Position numbers and translations under genes: made by a program
Assembly: GCA_947632685.1 (NCBI GenBank)
Contig: CANRQD010000085.1
Location: forward strand, 1 to 5,049
DNA: 5,049 nucleotides
Reading direction: 5' to 3'
Source of the DNA: an uncultured Bacilli bacterium
GTDB lineage: Bacteria; Bacillota_I; Bacilli_A; RF39; UBA660
Shown here: piece by piece, positions 1-5,049 of the stretch
Numbering within the stretch: the first letter of the stretch is position 1
Layout: each line of letters opens with the position of its first letter
Notes under the pieces: model-generated
The model's input: only the letters and a program-made list of their open reading frames with translations
What the model was told of the DNA's origin: nothing
The model's database searches: none

Positions 1-8
1 CCCCCCCC
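1..8. repeat. Homopolymeric C8 (G8 on minus strand) tract at window edge
   Basis: The first eight bases are all C, directly followed by GG. The true length may be greater because the run touches the edge. It lies 9 bases downstream of a minus-strand TTGACA. Confidence 0.8.
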
Positions 9-23
9 GGACACTTTTGTCAA
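1..23 (-). promoter_or_regulatory. Partial promoter with poly-G tract for a gene left of the window
   Basis: Read on the minus strand, a perfect -35 hexamer TTGACA (18-23) lies behind an A/T-rich stretch. It is followed by nine bases (9-17) and a run of eight G (1-8) that reaches the window edge. Those 17 bases already fill an optimal spacer, so a -10 element would have to start at or just beyond the edge. The layout resembles the surface-protein promoter at the other end of the window. The -10 and the gene served are not visible, so this is inference from half a promoter. A sequencing artefact at a contig end could also make such a run. Confidence 0.4.
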
Positions 24-43
24 TAAATTTTTTTACCACAAAT

Positions 44-68
44 AAAAAAAAGAATGCTTTTGCCTCTT
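44..68 (-). terminator. Possible rho-independent terminator of thioredoxin
   Basis: On the minus strand, just after the thioredoxin stop codon, AAGA and GC pair with GC and TCTT around an AAAA loop (50-68). The stem has a small asymmetric internal loop and runs into eight T (44-51). The stem is short and imperfect, but the T-run and position suit a terminator. Confidence 0.4.
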
Positions 69-80
69 AATTTTGCAGAA

Positions 81-392
81 TTATATACCTAAATATTTTC
101 TTAATTCATCTTTACTCATAAAACCTACAGAACTATTAGATACTTCACCATTTTCAAATATAAATAAAGCTGGTATTGACATTATACCGTACTTTTTAGA
201 TATTTCTTCTGCTTTATCAACATCTATCTTATAGTAATTATATGTATCATCTTCTTTTGCTATTTCAGAAATAACAGGTGATAACATTTTACAAGGACCA
301 CACCAATTAGCATAAAAATCTACTAATACTTTCTTATCTGATTTTAAAACTTTATCTTCAAATTCATTCTCATTTATTTCAATAACATCCAT
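81..392 (-). CDS. trxA: Thioredoxin
   Basis: A 103-residue protein, the usual length of a free-standing bacterial thioredoxin. It is a cytoplasmic dithiol carrier that reduces protein disulfides and is recharged by thioredoxin reductase. The active site WCGPC is at 30-34, with redox cysteines C31 and C34. The buried acid in VDF (D25) and a lysine at K55 match family positions. The cis-proline loop reads SIPALFIF with P74; Ala after the proline replaces the commoner Thr. G90 starts the family's closing VG segment before the last helix. No signal peptide or membrane segment is present. The ATG is supported by AAGGAGG (400-406) seven bases upstream. No thioredoxin reductase gene is adjacent; the gene seems monocistronic, with its own promoter at 415-444 and a weak terminator downstream. 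Confidence 0.97.
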   Translation of the reverse strand: MDVIEINENEFEDKVLKSDKKVLVDFYANWCGPCKMLSPVISEIAKEDDTYNYYKIDVDKAEEISKKYGIMSIPALFIFENGEVSNSSVGFMSKDELRKYLGI

Positions 393-414
393 AAATAAAC
401 CTCCTTTTTTTTAC

Positions 415-444
415 ATTATAACATAATATTAGTATTTTTATTAA
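415..444 (-). promoter_or_regulatory. Thioredoxin promoter
   Basis: A perfect -10 TATAAT (415-420, minus strand) is preceded by TGT, giving an extended -10 (TGn). A weak -35 match TTAATA (439-444) lies 18 bases upstream. Transcription would start near 408, leaving a leader of about 16 nt that holds little more than the ribosome binding site. An extended -10 can work with a poor -35, which fits here. Confidence 0.6.
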
Positions 445-481
445 AAATGACAAAAAAAGTTAAAATTTTTGCATTTTTTTA

Positions 482-496
482 TTGACAAATTATCAA
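482..496 (+). repeat. Imperfect inverted repeat over the -35 of the small RNA promoter
   Basis: TTGACAAATTATCAA is a 15-base near-palindrome: six of seven base pairs about the central A are symmetric, the exception being C486/A492. The left half is the -35 hexamer itself. It could be an operator for a dimeric repressor, or chance in A/T-rich DNA. It does not match the Rex, Fur or PerR consensus as I know them. Confidence 0.3.
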
Positions 497-510
497 CTTT
501 CGGTTAGTAT
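482..510 (+). promoter_or_regulatory. Promoter of the intergenic small RNA
   Basis: On the plus strand, a perfect -35 TTGACA (482-487) and -10 TAGTAT (505-510, four of six consensus bases) are separated by exactly 17 bases. An A/T-rich tract lies upstream. The predicted start is near 516-518, exactly where the first stem-loop begins. An overlapping TATAAA (508-513) is a second possible -10, but at a 20-base spacing. No protein-coding frame follows on this strand. Confidence 0.6.
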
Positions 511-515
511 AAAAA

Positions 516-653
516 GCACCAATTCGGTATTAGGCGAATTGGTCGCTAGTATCACACTAGCCAACCCCTTTTTATTCTTTTTGGAGACTGCCTCTCAGGG
601 GGTGCAGTCTCTTAGATTAAAAATTAAAAGAAGGCTATTAAGTCTTCTTTTTT
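516..653 (+). ncRNA. Probable structured small RNA of unknown family, about 137 nt
   Basis: The segment lies between a plus-strand promoter (482-510) and a terminator hairpin with T-run (626-653). Hairpin 1 is a perfect 9-bp stem, 518-526 with 535-543, loop GTATTAGG. Hairpin 2 is 6 bp, 545-550 with 556-561, loop ATCAC. A pyrimidine-rich stretch with ACCCC (564-568) follows. Hairpin 3 is 8 bp, 584-591 with 604-611, with a 12-nt loop ending in GGGGGT (598-603). That loop can pair with 564-570, giving a possible pseudoknot. There is no ATG in the segment. Three non-Watson-Crick positions (G634·T643, T569·G598, G583·T612) are G·U on this strand but A·C mismatches on the other, favouring plus-strand transcription. 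I do not recognise it as tmRNA, SRP RNA, 6S RNA, RNase P RNA or a known riboswitch. The rival reading is a minus-strand RNA in the PFOR 3' region: hairpin 1 read that way is followed, after GC, by TTTTT (511-515), like a terminator. Confidence 0.55.
626..653 (+). terminator. Terminator of the small RNA, shared with the PFOR end
   Basis: AAAAGAAGGCT (626-636) pairs with AGTCTTCTTTT (641-651) over 11 bp around an ATTA loop, with six T at 648-653. On the plus strand all 11 positions pair, including one G·U. On the minus strand the same position is an A·C mismatch, but the remaining stem followed by AATTTTT could still stop PFOR transcription. The structure overlaps the PFOR stop codon (652-654), so the two convergent units end on top of each other. 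Confidence 0.65.
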
Positions 654-3600
654 AGTTGTTTTTATTTTCTAAATTTTTATAAAATTCATATCTTTTCTCT
701 GCATTAAGTTTATTTTTTTCCAATTTATCTTTATAGTCTTTAGATACTTTCTTTAAAGAACGATATCTATCTTCTCCTGAAATAAATTCATAGTATTTAG
801 AAAAGTCTGCTTTACTATCCATACTAAATTTTTCTGTTTCTGGATTATAATGGAAGATAGGAAAATATCCACATTTAGTAGCATCTTGTTCTTCTGCTAA
901 ACTATTTTTCATACCTTTAATAATTCCTTGAGCAATACATGGAGCATAAGCAACTATAATAGATGGACCATTATAACTTTCAGCTTCTTTCATAACCTTG
1001 ATGGCTTGTTGTGGATTAGCACCTATCGATATTGCACCAACATATACATGTGGATATGTAAGAGCTATTTTTAATAAATCTTTTTTAGCTACATTTTTAC
1101 CAGTTGATGAAAACTTAGCTACTGCACCTACACGTGTAGATTTAGATGATTGTCCACCAGTATTTGAATATACTTCTGTATCAAGTACTAAAATATTTAC
1201 ATTTTCATTACTAGCTAAAACATGATCTACACCATTATAACCAATATCATAAGCCCATCCATCTCCACCTACTAACCATACTGATTTAGGTAAAATATAG
1301 TCTTTTAAACTCTTTAACTCTTCTATTTTTGTATTATCTATAATATTAAATAAATTATTAGCCGTTTCAGAATTAATTTCTTTTATGTAGGCTTTATATG
1401 TTTCTTGTTCACTCTTTTTTACATTTTTTATATTAGTTTTAATAAGATTTACAATTCTTTGTTTCATTATATTATCAGCTATTTTCATACCATAACCAAA
1501 TTCTGCATTATCTTCAAATAAGGAATTAGCCCAAGGAACTGAATATGCCATATTAGGTGCAGTTGATCCATAAATAGATGAACAACCTGTGGCATTACTT
1601 ATTACTAGTCTATCACCAAATAATTGTGTTAAAAGTTTTAGATATGCAGTTTCTCCACAACCAGCACATGCACCACTAAATTCAAATTTAGGCTTTCTAA
1701 ATTGGCTTCCCTTAACTGTATCCACAGTCATAACATTCTTTTCTTTTATTTCATCAAATAAATATTTATATTTTTCTTCTTCTTTTGATGAATCAAGGAT
1801 TTTCTTTTCTACCATTTTAATGGCTTTATTACCACGTTTTCCAGGACATATTTCACTACATAAACCACATCCTGTACAATCAGGAATACTAATACCTATA
1901 GTATATTTTAATTTACTATCTTTTATATTAGAATTAATAAGTTGTTTTCTAACATTTTCTGGAGCATCCATCTCTTCATTTTCATCTAGTAAAAATGGTC
2001 TTATTACAGCATGTGGACATACTAATGAGCATAAATTACAAGTAATGCAATTTTCACTATTATAGCAAGGTACAAAATCACTTATATCTCTTTTTTCATA
2101 TTTAGTAGTACCTGCTTCAAATGTACCATCTGGATTTTTTATAAAACTACTTACTGGTAATAAGTTACCGTCCATAGAATTCATTCTTTCAAAATCCGTC
2201 TTTTTACTTTGAGTTTCCATATCATAATCTACATCAGGTATTTTTACACTAATAACACTATTTATTCCTTTTTCAAGAGCATTAATATTTTTTGCTGCAA
2301 GGTTGCCACTTTTATTCTTAAATCTAAATGCTAAATTTTCTTTTATAACTTCTTTTGCAAAATTAAAATCTATTATTTTACCTAATTTAAATATTAACAC
2401 TTCCATTATTGCACTTATTTTTCCAGGTATACCTTCTTCACTTGCAATTTTATTAGCATCAATAATATACATCTTTATTTTTCTATTTTGTAAAATTTGT
2501 TTATCTTTAACACTCATAATTTTTAATATTTCATCAGGAGTTTTATTAGTATTTAATAAGAAAATTCCATTTAATTTTATTTTATCTAACATACTAAGTT
2601 TCTTTAAATAACTATCTTGTGTGCAAACAATAATAGATGCTTTTTCAACATAGTAAGTAGATTTTATTGGGGATTTATCAAATCTTAAATGACATAAAGT
2701 ATGACCACCTGATTTTTTAGAATCATATTGAAAATAACCTTGTACATAAGCTCTTGTATTATCACCAGTAATCTTTAATAAATCTTTACAAGCAGAAACC
2801 ATACCATCTGAACCATATCCATATACTAAAAATTCTATATTTGTAGTTGGTAATTTGAAATCTTCTTCATATTTTATAGATAAATTTGTAACATCATCAT
2901 TAATACCTACAGTAAAATTATTATGCATTTCTCTACTATCTAAAAAGTCATAAACTCCTTTTATCATCCCAGGTGTTGTATTTTTAGATGATAATCCATA
3001 CCTTCCACCTATTACAGTTACTTTTGACTCAGCCTCACTTAAAACTTTTAAAACATCTAAATATAAAGGTTCTCCACTACTACCTGCTTCTTTAGTCCTA
3101 TCAAGTACAGCAATTTTTTTAACAGACTTTGGTAATGCCTTTAAAAAGTATTTAGAACTAAATGGTCTATACAAATGTACTTCTATAAGTCCTACAGCTT
3201 GATTTTTTTCTTCAACTAAATAATCTATTACTTCTTTTATAGTTTCACAAACAGATCCCATTGCAACGATTATTTTTGTTGCATTTTTACTACCATAATA
3301 ATTAAATGGTGCATAATTTCTACCAGTTATTTTATTTATATCTTCCATATAACTATTTACTATATCTGGTAACTTATCATAATATTCATTTCTAACTTCG
3401 GTTGCTTGAAAATAAACTTCCTCACTCTGATTAGTACCACGAGTTACAGGATGAAGCGGATTTAGAGCGTTATCTCTAAAATTTTGCAAAGACTTGTAAT
3501 CGATTAACTCTTTTACTTTTTCTTTATCAATAACATCTATTTTTTGTAATTCATGAGAGGTCCTAAAACCATCAAAAAAATTAATGAATGGAATTTTTCC

Positions 3601-4077
3601 TTTTATGGTAGATAAATAACTAACATTTGTTAAATCCATTACATCTTGTACAGAAGATGATGCTAAAATTGCAAAACCAGTTTGCCTAGTAGCATAAATA
3701 TCTTGATGATCACCAAATATTGATAAAGCATGAGTTGCGATACTTCTTGCCGCTACATTAATAACACAAGGTAGCATTTCTCCCGCAATTTTATACATAT
3801 TTGGAATCATAAGTAATAGTCCTTGACTAGAAGTAAATGTAGAAGATAAACATCCCATTTGTAGTGCTCCATGAACCATACCAATAGCACCAGCTTCACT
3901 TTCCATTTCTACTACCTTTACAGGAATATTAAAAAAATTAGTTAATCCCTCATTACTCCATTTATCAATAACTTCTGACATAGGTGAAGCCGGAGTAATT
4001 GGATAGATTCCAGCTACTTCTGTAAAATTATATGCATTATAACTACATGCTTCATTACCATCCATTATTTTTTTCAT
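652..4077 (-). CDS. nifJ: Pyruvate:ferredoxin (flavodoxin) oxidoreductase
   Basis: A 1141-residue single-chain PFOR. It oxidises pyruvate with CoA to acetyl-CoA and CO2 and reduces ferredoxin; it is cytoplasmic and usually homodimeric. Domain I (about 1-255) has YPITPASPM (25-33), the SEAG glutamate E61, SSQGL (83-87) and R111 before GDHQD (122-126). Domain II covers about 260-410. Domain III (about 415-630) has GSDG (422-425) and SGGHT (456-460). The EKR linker motif is at 661-663. The ferredoxin-like domain carries two full 4Fe-4S motifs: C677, C680, C683, C687 and C734, C737, C740, C744. The thiamine-diphosphate domain has proximal-cluster cysteines C804, C807, C832 and C1047, GDG (938-940) and NTGGQ (972-976). 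No expected metal or cofactor ligand is missing. The length leaves no room for the extra C-terminal domain of Desulfovibrio africanus PFOR, which is tied to oxygen tolerance. AGGAGG (4085-4090) sits 7 bases before the ATG. The gene looks monocistronic. Confidence 0.98.
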   Translation of the reverse strand: MKKIMDGNEACSYNAYNFTEVAGIYPITPASPMSEVIDKWSNEGLTNFFNIPVKVVEMESEAGAIGMVHGALQMGCLSSTFTSSQGLLLMIPNMYKIAGEMLPCVINVAARSIATHALSIFGDHQDIYATRQTGFAILASSSVQDVMDLTNVSYLSTIKGKIPFINFFDGFRTSHELQKIDVIDKEKVKELIDYKSLQNFRDNALNPLHPVTRGTNQSEEVYFQATEVRNEYYDKLPDIVNSYMEDINKITGRNYAPFNYYGSKNATKIIVAMGSVCETIKEVIDYLVEEKNQAVGLIEVHLYRPFSSKYFLKALPKSVKKIAVLDRTKEAGSSGEPLYLDVLKVLSEAESKVTVIGGRYGLSSKNTTPGMIKGVYDFLDSREMHNNFTVGINDDVTNLSIKYEEDFKLPTTNIEFLVYGYGSDGMVSACKDLLKITGDNTRAYVQGYFQYDSKKSGGHTLCHLRFDKSPIKSTYYVEKASIIVCTQDSYLKKLSMLDKIKLNGIFLLNTNKTPDEILKIMSVKDKQILQNRKIKMYIIDANKIASEEGIPGKISAIMEVLIFKLGKIIDFNFAKEVIKENLAFRFKNKSGNLAAKNINALEKGINSVISVKIPDVDYDMETQSKKTDFERMNSMDGNLLPVSSFIKNPDGTFEAGTTKYEKRDISDFVPCYNSENCITCNLCSLVCPHAVIRPFLLDENEEMDAPENVRKQLINSNIKDSKLKYTIGISIPDCTGCGLCSEICPGKRGNKAIKMVEKKILDSSKEEEKYKYLFDEIKEKNVMTVDTVKGSQFRKPKFEFSGACAGCGETAYLKLLTQLFGDRLVISNATGCSSIYGSTAPNMAYSVPWANSLFEDNAEFGYGMKIADNIMKQRIVNLIKTNIKNVKKSEQETYKAYIKEINSETANNLFNIIDNTKIEELKSLKDYILPKSVWLVGGDGWAYDIGYNGVDHVLASNENVNILVLDTEVYSNTGGQSSKSTRVGAVAKFSSTGKNVAKKDLLKIALTYPHVYVGAISIGANPQQAIKVMKEAESYNGPSIIVAYAPCIAQGIIKGMKNSLAEEQDATKCGYFPIFHYNPETEKFSMDSKADFSKYYEFISGEDRYRSLKKVSKDYKDKLEKNKLNAEKRYEFYKNLENKNN

Positions 4078-4097
4078 GACTATTCCTCCTAAGATTA

Positions 4098-4126
4098 TTT
4101 ATATAACTATATTAATTATATAACAA
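4098..4126 (-). promoter_or_regulatory. Probable PFOR promoter
   Basis: On the minus strand, -35 TTGTTA (4121-4126, four of six) and -10 TATAAA (4098-4103, five of six) have a 17-base spacer. Transcription would start just ahead of the AGGAGG site, giving a short leader. A perfect TATAAT at 4115-4120 inside the spacer is an alternative -10, but has no good -35. The region is so A/T-rich that chance matches are likely; only the general placement is well supported. Confidence 0.5.
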
Positions 4127-4184
4127 AATCATGACTTTTGCTATAAAGTTTATATTAATATTATATCTAATTAATATTTGCAAG

Positions 4185-4210
4185 AAAAAAGACTACTTAA
4201 ATGTAGTCCT
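4185..4210 (-). terminator. Rho-independent terminator of the surface-protein gene
   Basis: On the minus strand, 4203-4210 (AGGACTAC) pairs with 4189-4196 (GTAGTCTT) over 8 bp, including one G·U, around a 6-base loop. The hairpin runs into TTTTTT (4185-4190). It lies 10 bases after the stop codon. The outer G·U exists only on the minus strand, in agreement with the gene's direction. Confidence 0.85.
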
Positions 4211-4220
4211 AATAATAATT

Positions 4221-4985
4221 TTAATTAAATCTTTTTTTAATTGTATAAGCTATTCCGCATCCACTTACTGTTATTAAGCTTAGTAATAGATATAGGTTTA
4301 TATCTGATGTATTTGGATTAGCTTCATTTTTTGGTTGTTCAGTATTTTCATTTTCTTTTGCTTTTTGTTCATCTAATATTTTCTTTTCTTCTGGTCCATT
4401 GTATGCTATTGTTGCTGTTCCAGCTTTAGCTGCTTCCATTTCAGTATTTACTGGATATAAAATAGTTGTTGCTGGATCTATTTCAATTATAACTGTATAT
4501 TCTGTTTCAGTTGGAGCACTACCATTTCCCATTGCAAACTCAAATGTATATTTTAAAGATGTTCCTGCTTCTAATGCAGCTTTTAGTTTTTCTTCATTGA
4601 TTCCTACATATTCAGTATATGATTTACCACTATCTTGAGTTACTTCTTCAAAAGTATCTTTACCTGGCACTTTTACGTATAACTTATTACTTCCACTACT
4701 ACTATCAGTTGGAGCAGTTACCTTGAAACCAATCCATGCATAACCTTCTGGTCTATCATTACTATCAGTTTCTTCTGTTCCTTCTTCAAGCATAACAAAG
4801 CTTTTACCACTATAAGTAAGTGTTGTTTTATTAGCACCTATTAATGGTGTTGCTTCTTCATCATCAACAAGTGAGTCACCTGCATCATGTGTAATATCTT
4901 CAAAACTCCAACCATCAGCATATACATTAGGCATAAACATTAATCCTGCAACTAATATTGCTGCTAACATTACAATTTTTTTCAT
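4221..4985 (-). CDS. Secreted surface protein with C-terminal sorting-type anchor, unknown function
   Basis: A 254-residue protein I cannot assign to a family. A Sec signal peptide is clear: MKK, a hydrophobic core (4-18) and VYA, with likely cleavage after A23. The exported part (24-222) is acidic, rich in Thr, Ser, Glu and Asp, and has no cysteine. Alternating stretches such as KTTLTYSGKSF and YTVIIEID suggest beta-rich folding. An E/K/N/Q-rich linker (about 198-222) leads to NPNTSD (223-228), a hydrophobic segment (229-249) and KKRFN (250-254). That order of motif, membrane span and basic tail is a cell-wall sorting signal; NPxTx motifs occur as variants of LPXTG, so sortase anchoring is likely, but a plain membrane tail is possible. 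The ATG has AAGGGAG (4993-4999) seven bases upstream. Its promoter contains a G10 tract and its own terminator follows, so expression is probably independent and possibly phase-variable. Adhesion or antigenic roles would be guesses. Confidence 0.85.
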   Translation of the reverse strand: MKKIVMLAAILVAGLMFMPNVYADGWSFEDITHDAGDSLVDDEEATPLIGANKTTLTYSGKSFVMLEEGTEETDSNDRPEGYAWIGFKVTAPTDSSSGSNKLYVKVPGKDTFEEVTQDSGKSYTEYVGINEEKLKAALEAGTSLKYTFEFAMGNGSAPTETEYTVIIEIDPATTILYPVNTEMEAAKAGTATIAYNGPEEKKILDEQKAKENENTEQPKNEANPNTSDINLYLLLSLITVSGCGIAYTIKKRFN

Positions 4986-5008
4986 ATTTTATCTCCCTTC
5001 TTATCAAA

Positions 5009-5040
5009 ATTATATAATAACTACCCCCCCCCCGAGTCAA
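5009..5040 (-). promoter_or_regulatory. Surface-protein promoter with G10 tract in the -35/-10 spacer
   Basis: On the minus strand, -35 TTGACT (5035-5040, five of six) is followed by C, ten G (5024-5033), TAGTTATTA and a perfect -10 TATAAT (5009-5014). The spacer is 20 bases, three more than optimal; a G7 tract would give 17. A second -10, TATTAT (5014-5019, five of six), gives a 15-base spacer now and 17 with G12. Transcription would start near 5002, giving a 5' leader of about 17 nt. A mononucleotide run in this position makes promoter strength depend on tract length. Confidence 0.65.
5024..5033. repeat. Homopolymeric C10 (G10 on minus strand) tract
   Basis: Ten consecutive C on the plus strand in otherwise strongly A/T-rich intergenic DNA. 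Runs of this length are prone to slipped-strand mispairing at replication. Only one other C/G run of comparable length is present, at 1-8. Confidence 0.9.
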
Positions 5041-5049
5041 TATTTTTTA

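Noticed and set aside
434..448. A/T inverted repeat ATTTTT-ATT-AAAAAT as an operator or terminator
   Set aside because: It has only A-T pairs in an A/T-rich gap, so it is expected by chance and makes a weak stem.
482..496. Rex, Fur or PerR binding site
   Set aside because: The palindrome is 15 bases and its half-sites do not match the consensus of these regulators as I know them.
516..625. Riboswitch or T-box leader for thioredoxin on the minus strand
   Set aside because: The thioredoxin promoter lies downstream of these hairpins (415-444) with a very short leader, I see no T-box or known aptamer motif, and the G·U pairs favour the plus strand.
998..2611. Plus-strand open frames at 998-1225, 1589-2065 and 2303-2611
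   Set aside because: All lie inside the PFOR gene on the opposite strand, have no convincing ribosome binding site, and give protein sequences without recognisable domains; PFOR's motifs fix the true frame.
652..4077. Frameshift or missing domain in PFOR, given a length below that of Desulfovibrio africanus PFOR
   Set aside because: All domains and all twelve iron-sulfur cysteines are present in one frame; the difference fits absence of the optional C-terminal domain plus ordinary length variation.
4399..4638. Plus-strand open frame antisense to the surface-protein gene
   Set aside because: It is a shadow of the minus-strand gene, with low-complexity sequence and no supported start.
1..5049. 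Circular element with ends joined at the C-runs
   Set aside because: The sequences beside the two runs differ (GGACAC versus GAGTCA), so there is no terminal overlap, and the genes are chromosomal housekeeping types.

Overview
The window is very A+T-rich DNA carrying three complete protein genes, all on the minus strand. From right to left they encode a secreted, wall- or membrane-anchored surface protein (4221-4985), a full-length pyruvate:ferredoxin oxidoreductase (652-4077) and a thioredoxin (81-392). PFOR, Gram-positive ribosome binding sites and a C-terminal sorting-type anchor suggest a low-G+C anaerobic Firmicutes, for example a gut Bacilli/Erysipelotrichia/RF39-like or Clostridia lineage. 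The tryptophan codons I checked are TGG and no frame needs TGA read as Trp, so the standard bacterial code fits. I cannot name the species.

Layout: 1-80 holds a possible thioredoxin terminator and, at the left edge, a perfect -35 hexamer running into a G8 tract (minus strand) that would serve a gene outside the window. The 393-651 gap holds a thioredoxin promoter and, on the plus strand, a self-contained unit of sigma-A-type promoter, three stem-loops and a terminator. I call this a probable small non-coding RNA of about 137 nt, divergent from thioredoxin and converging on the PFOR stop codon. The 4078-4220 gap holds the surface-protein terminator and a PFOR promoter. The right edge holds the surface-protein promoter, whose -35/-10 spacer contains ten consecutive G residues (minus strand).

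Each gene appears to be transcribed alone. PFOR is the central fermentation enzyme, turning pyruvate into acetyl-CoA and reduced ferredoxin. Thioredoxin is general thiol housekeeping. I see no direct functional tie to the surface protein.

The most unusual content is (a) two poly-G tracts just downstream of -35 elements at the two ends of the window, one clearly inside the promoter spacer of a surface antigen, a layout that predicts slipped-strand phase variation of transcription; and (b) the unrecognised structured RNA with a possible pseudoknot, whose G·U pairs indicate that the plus strand is the transcribed one.
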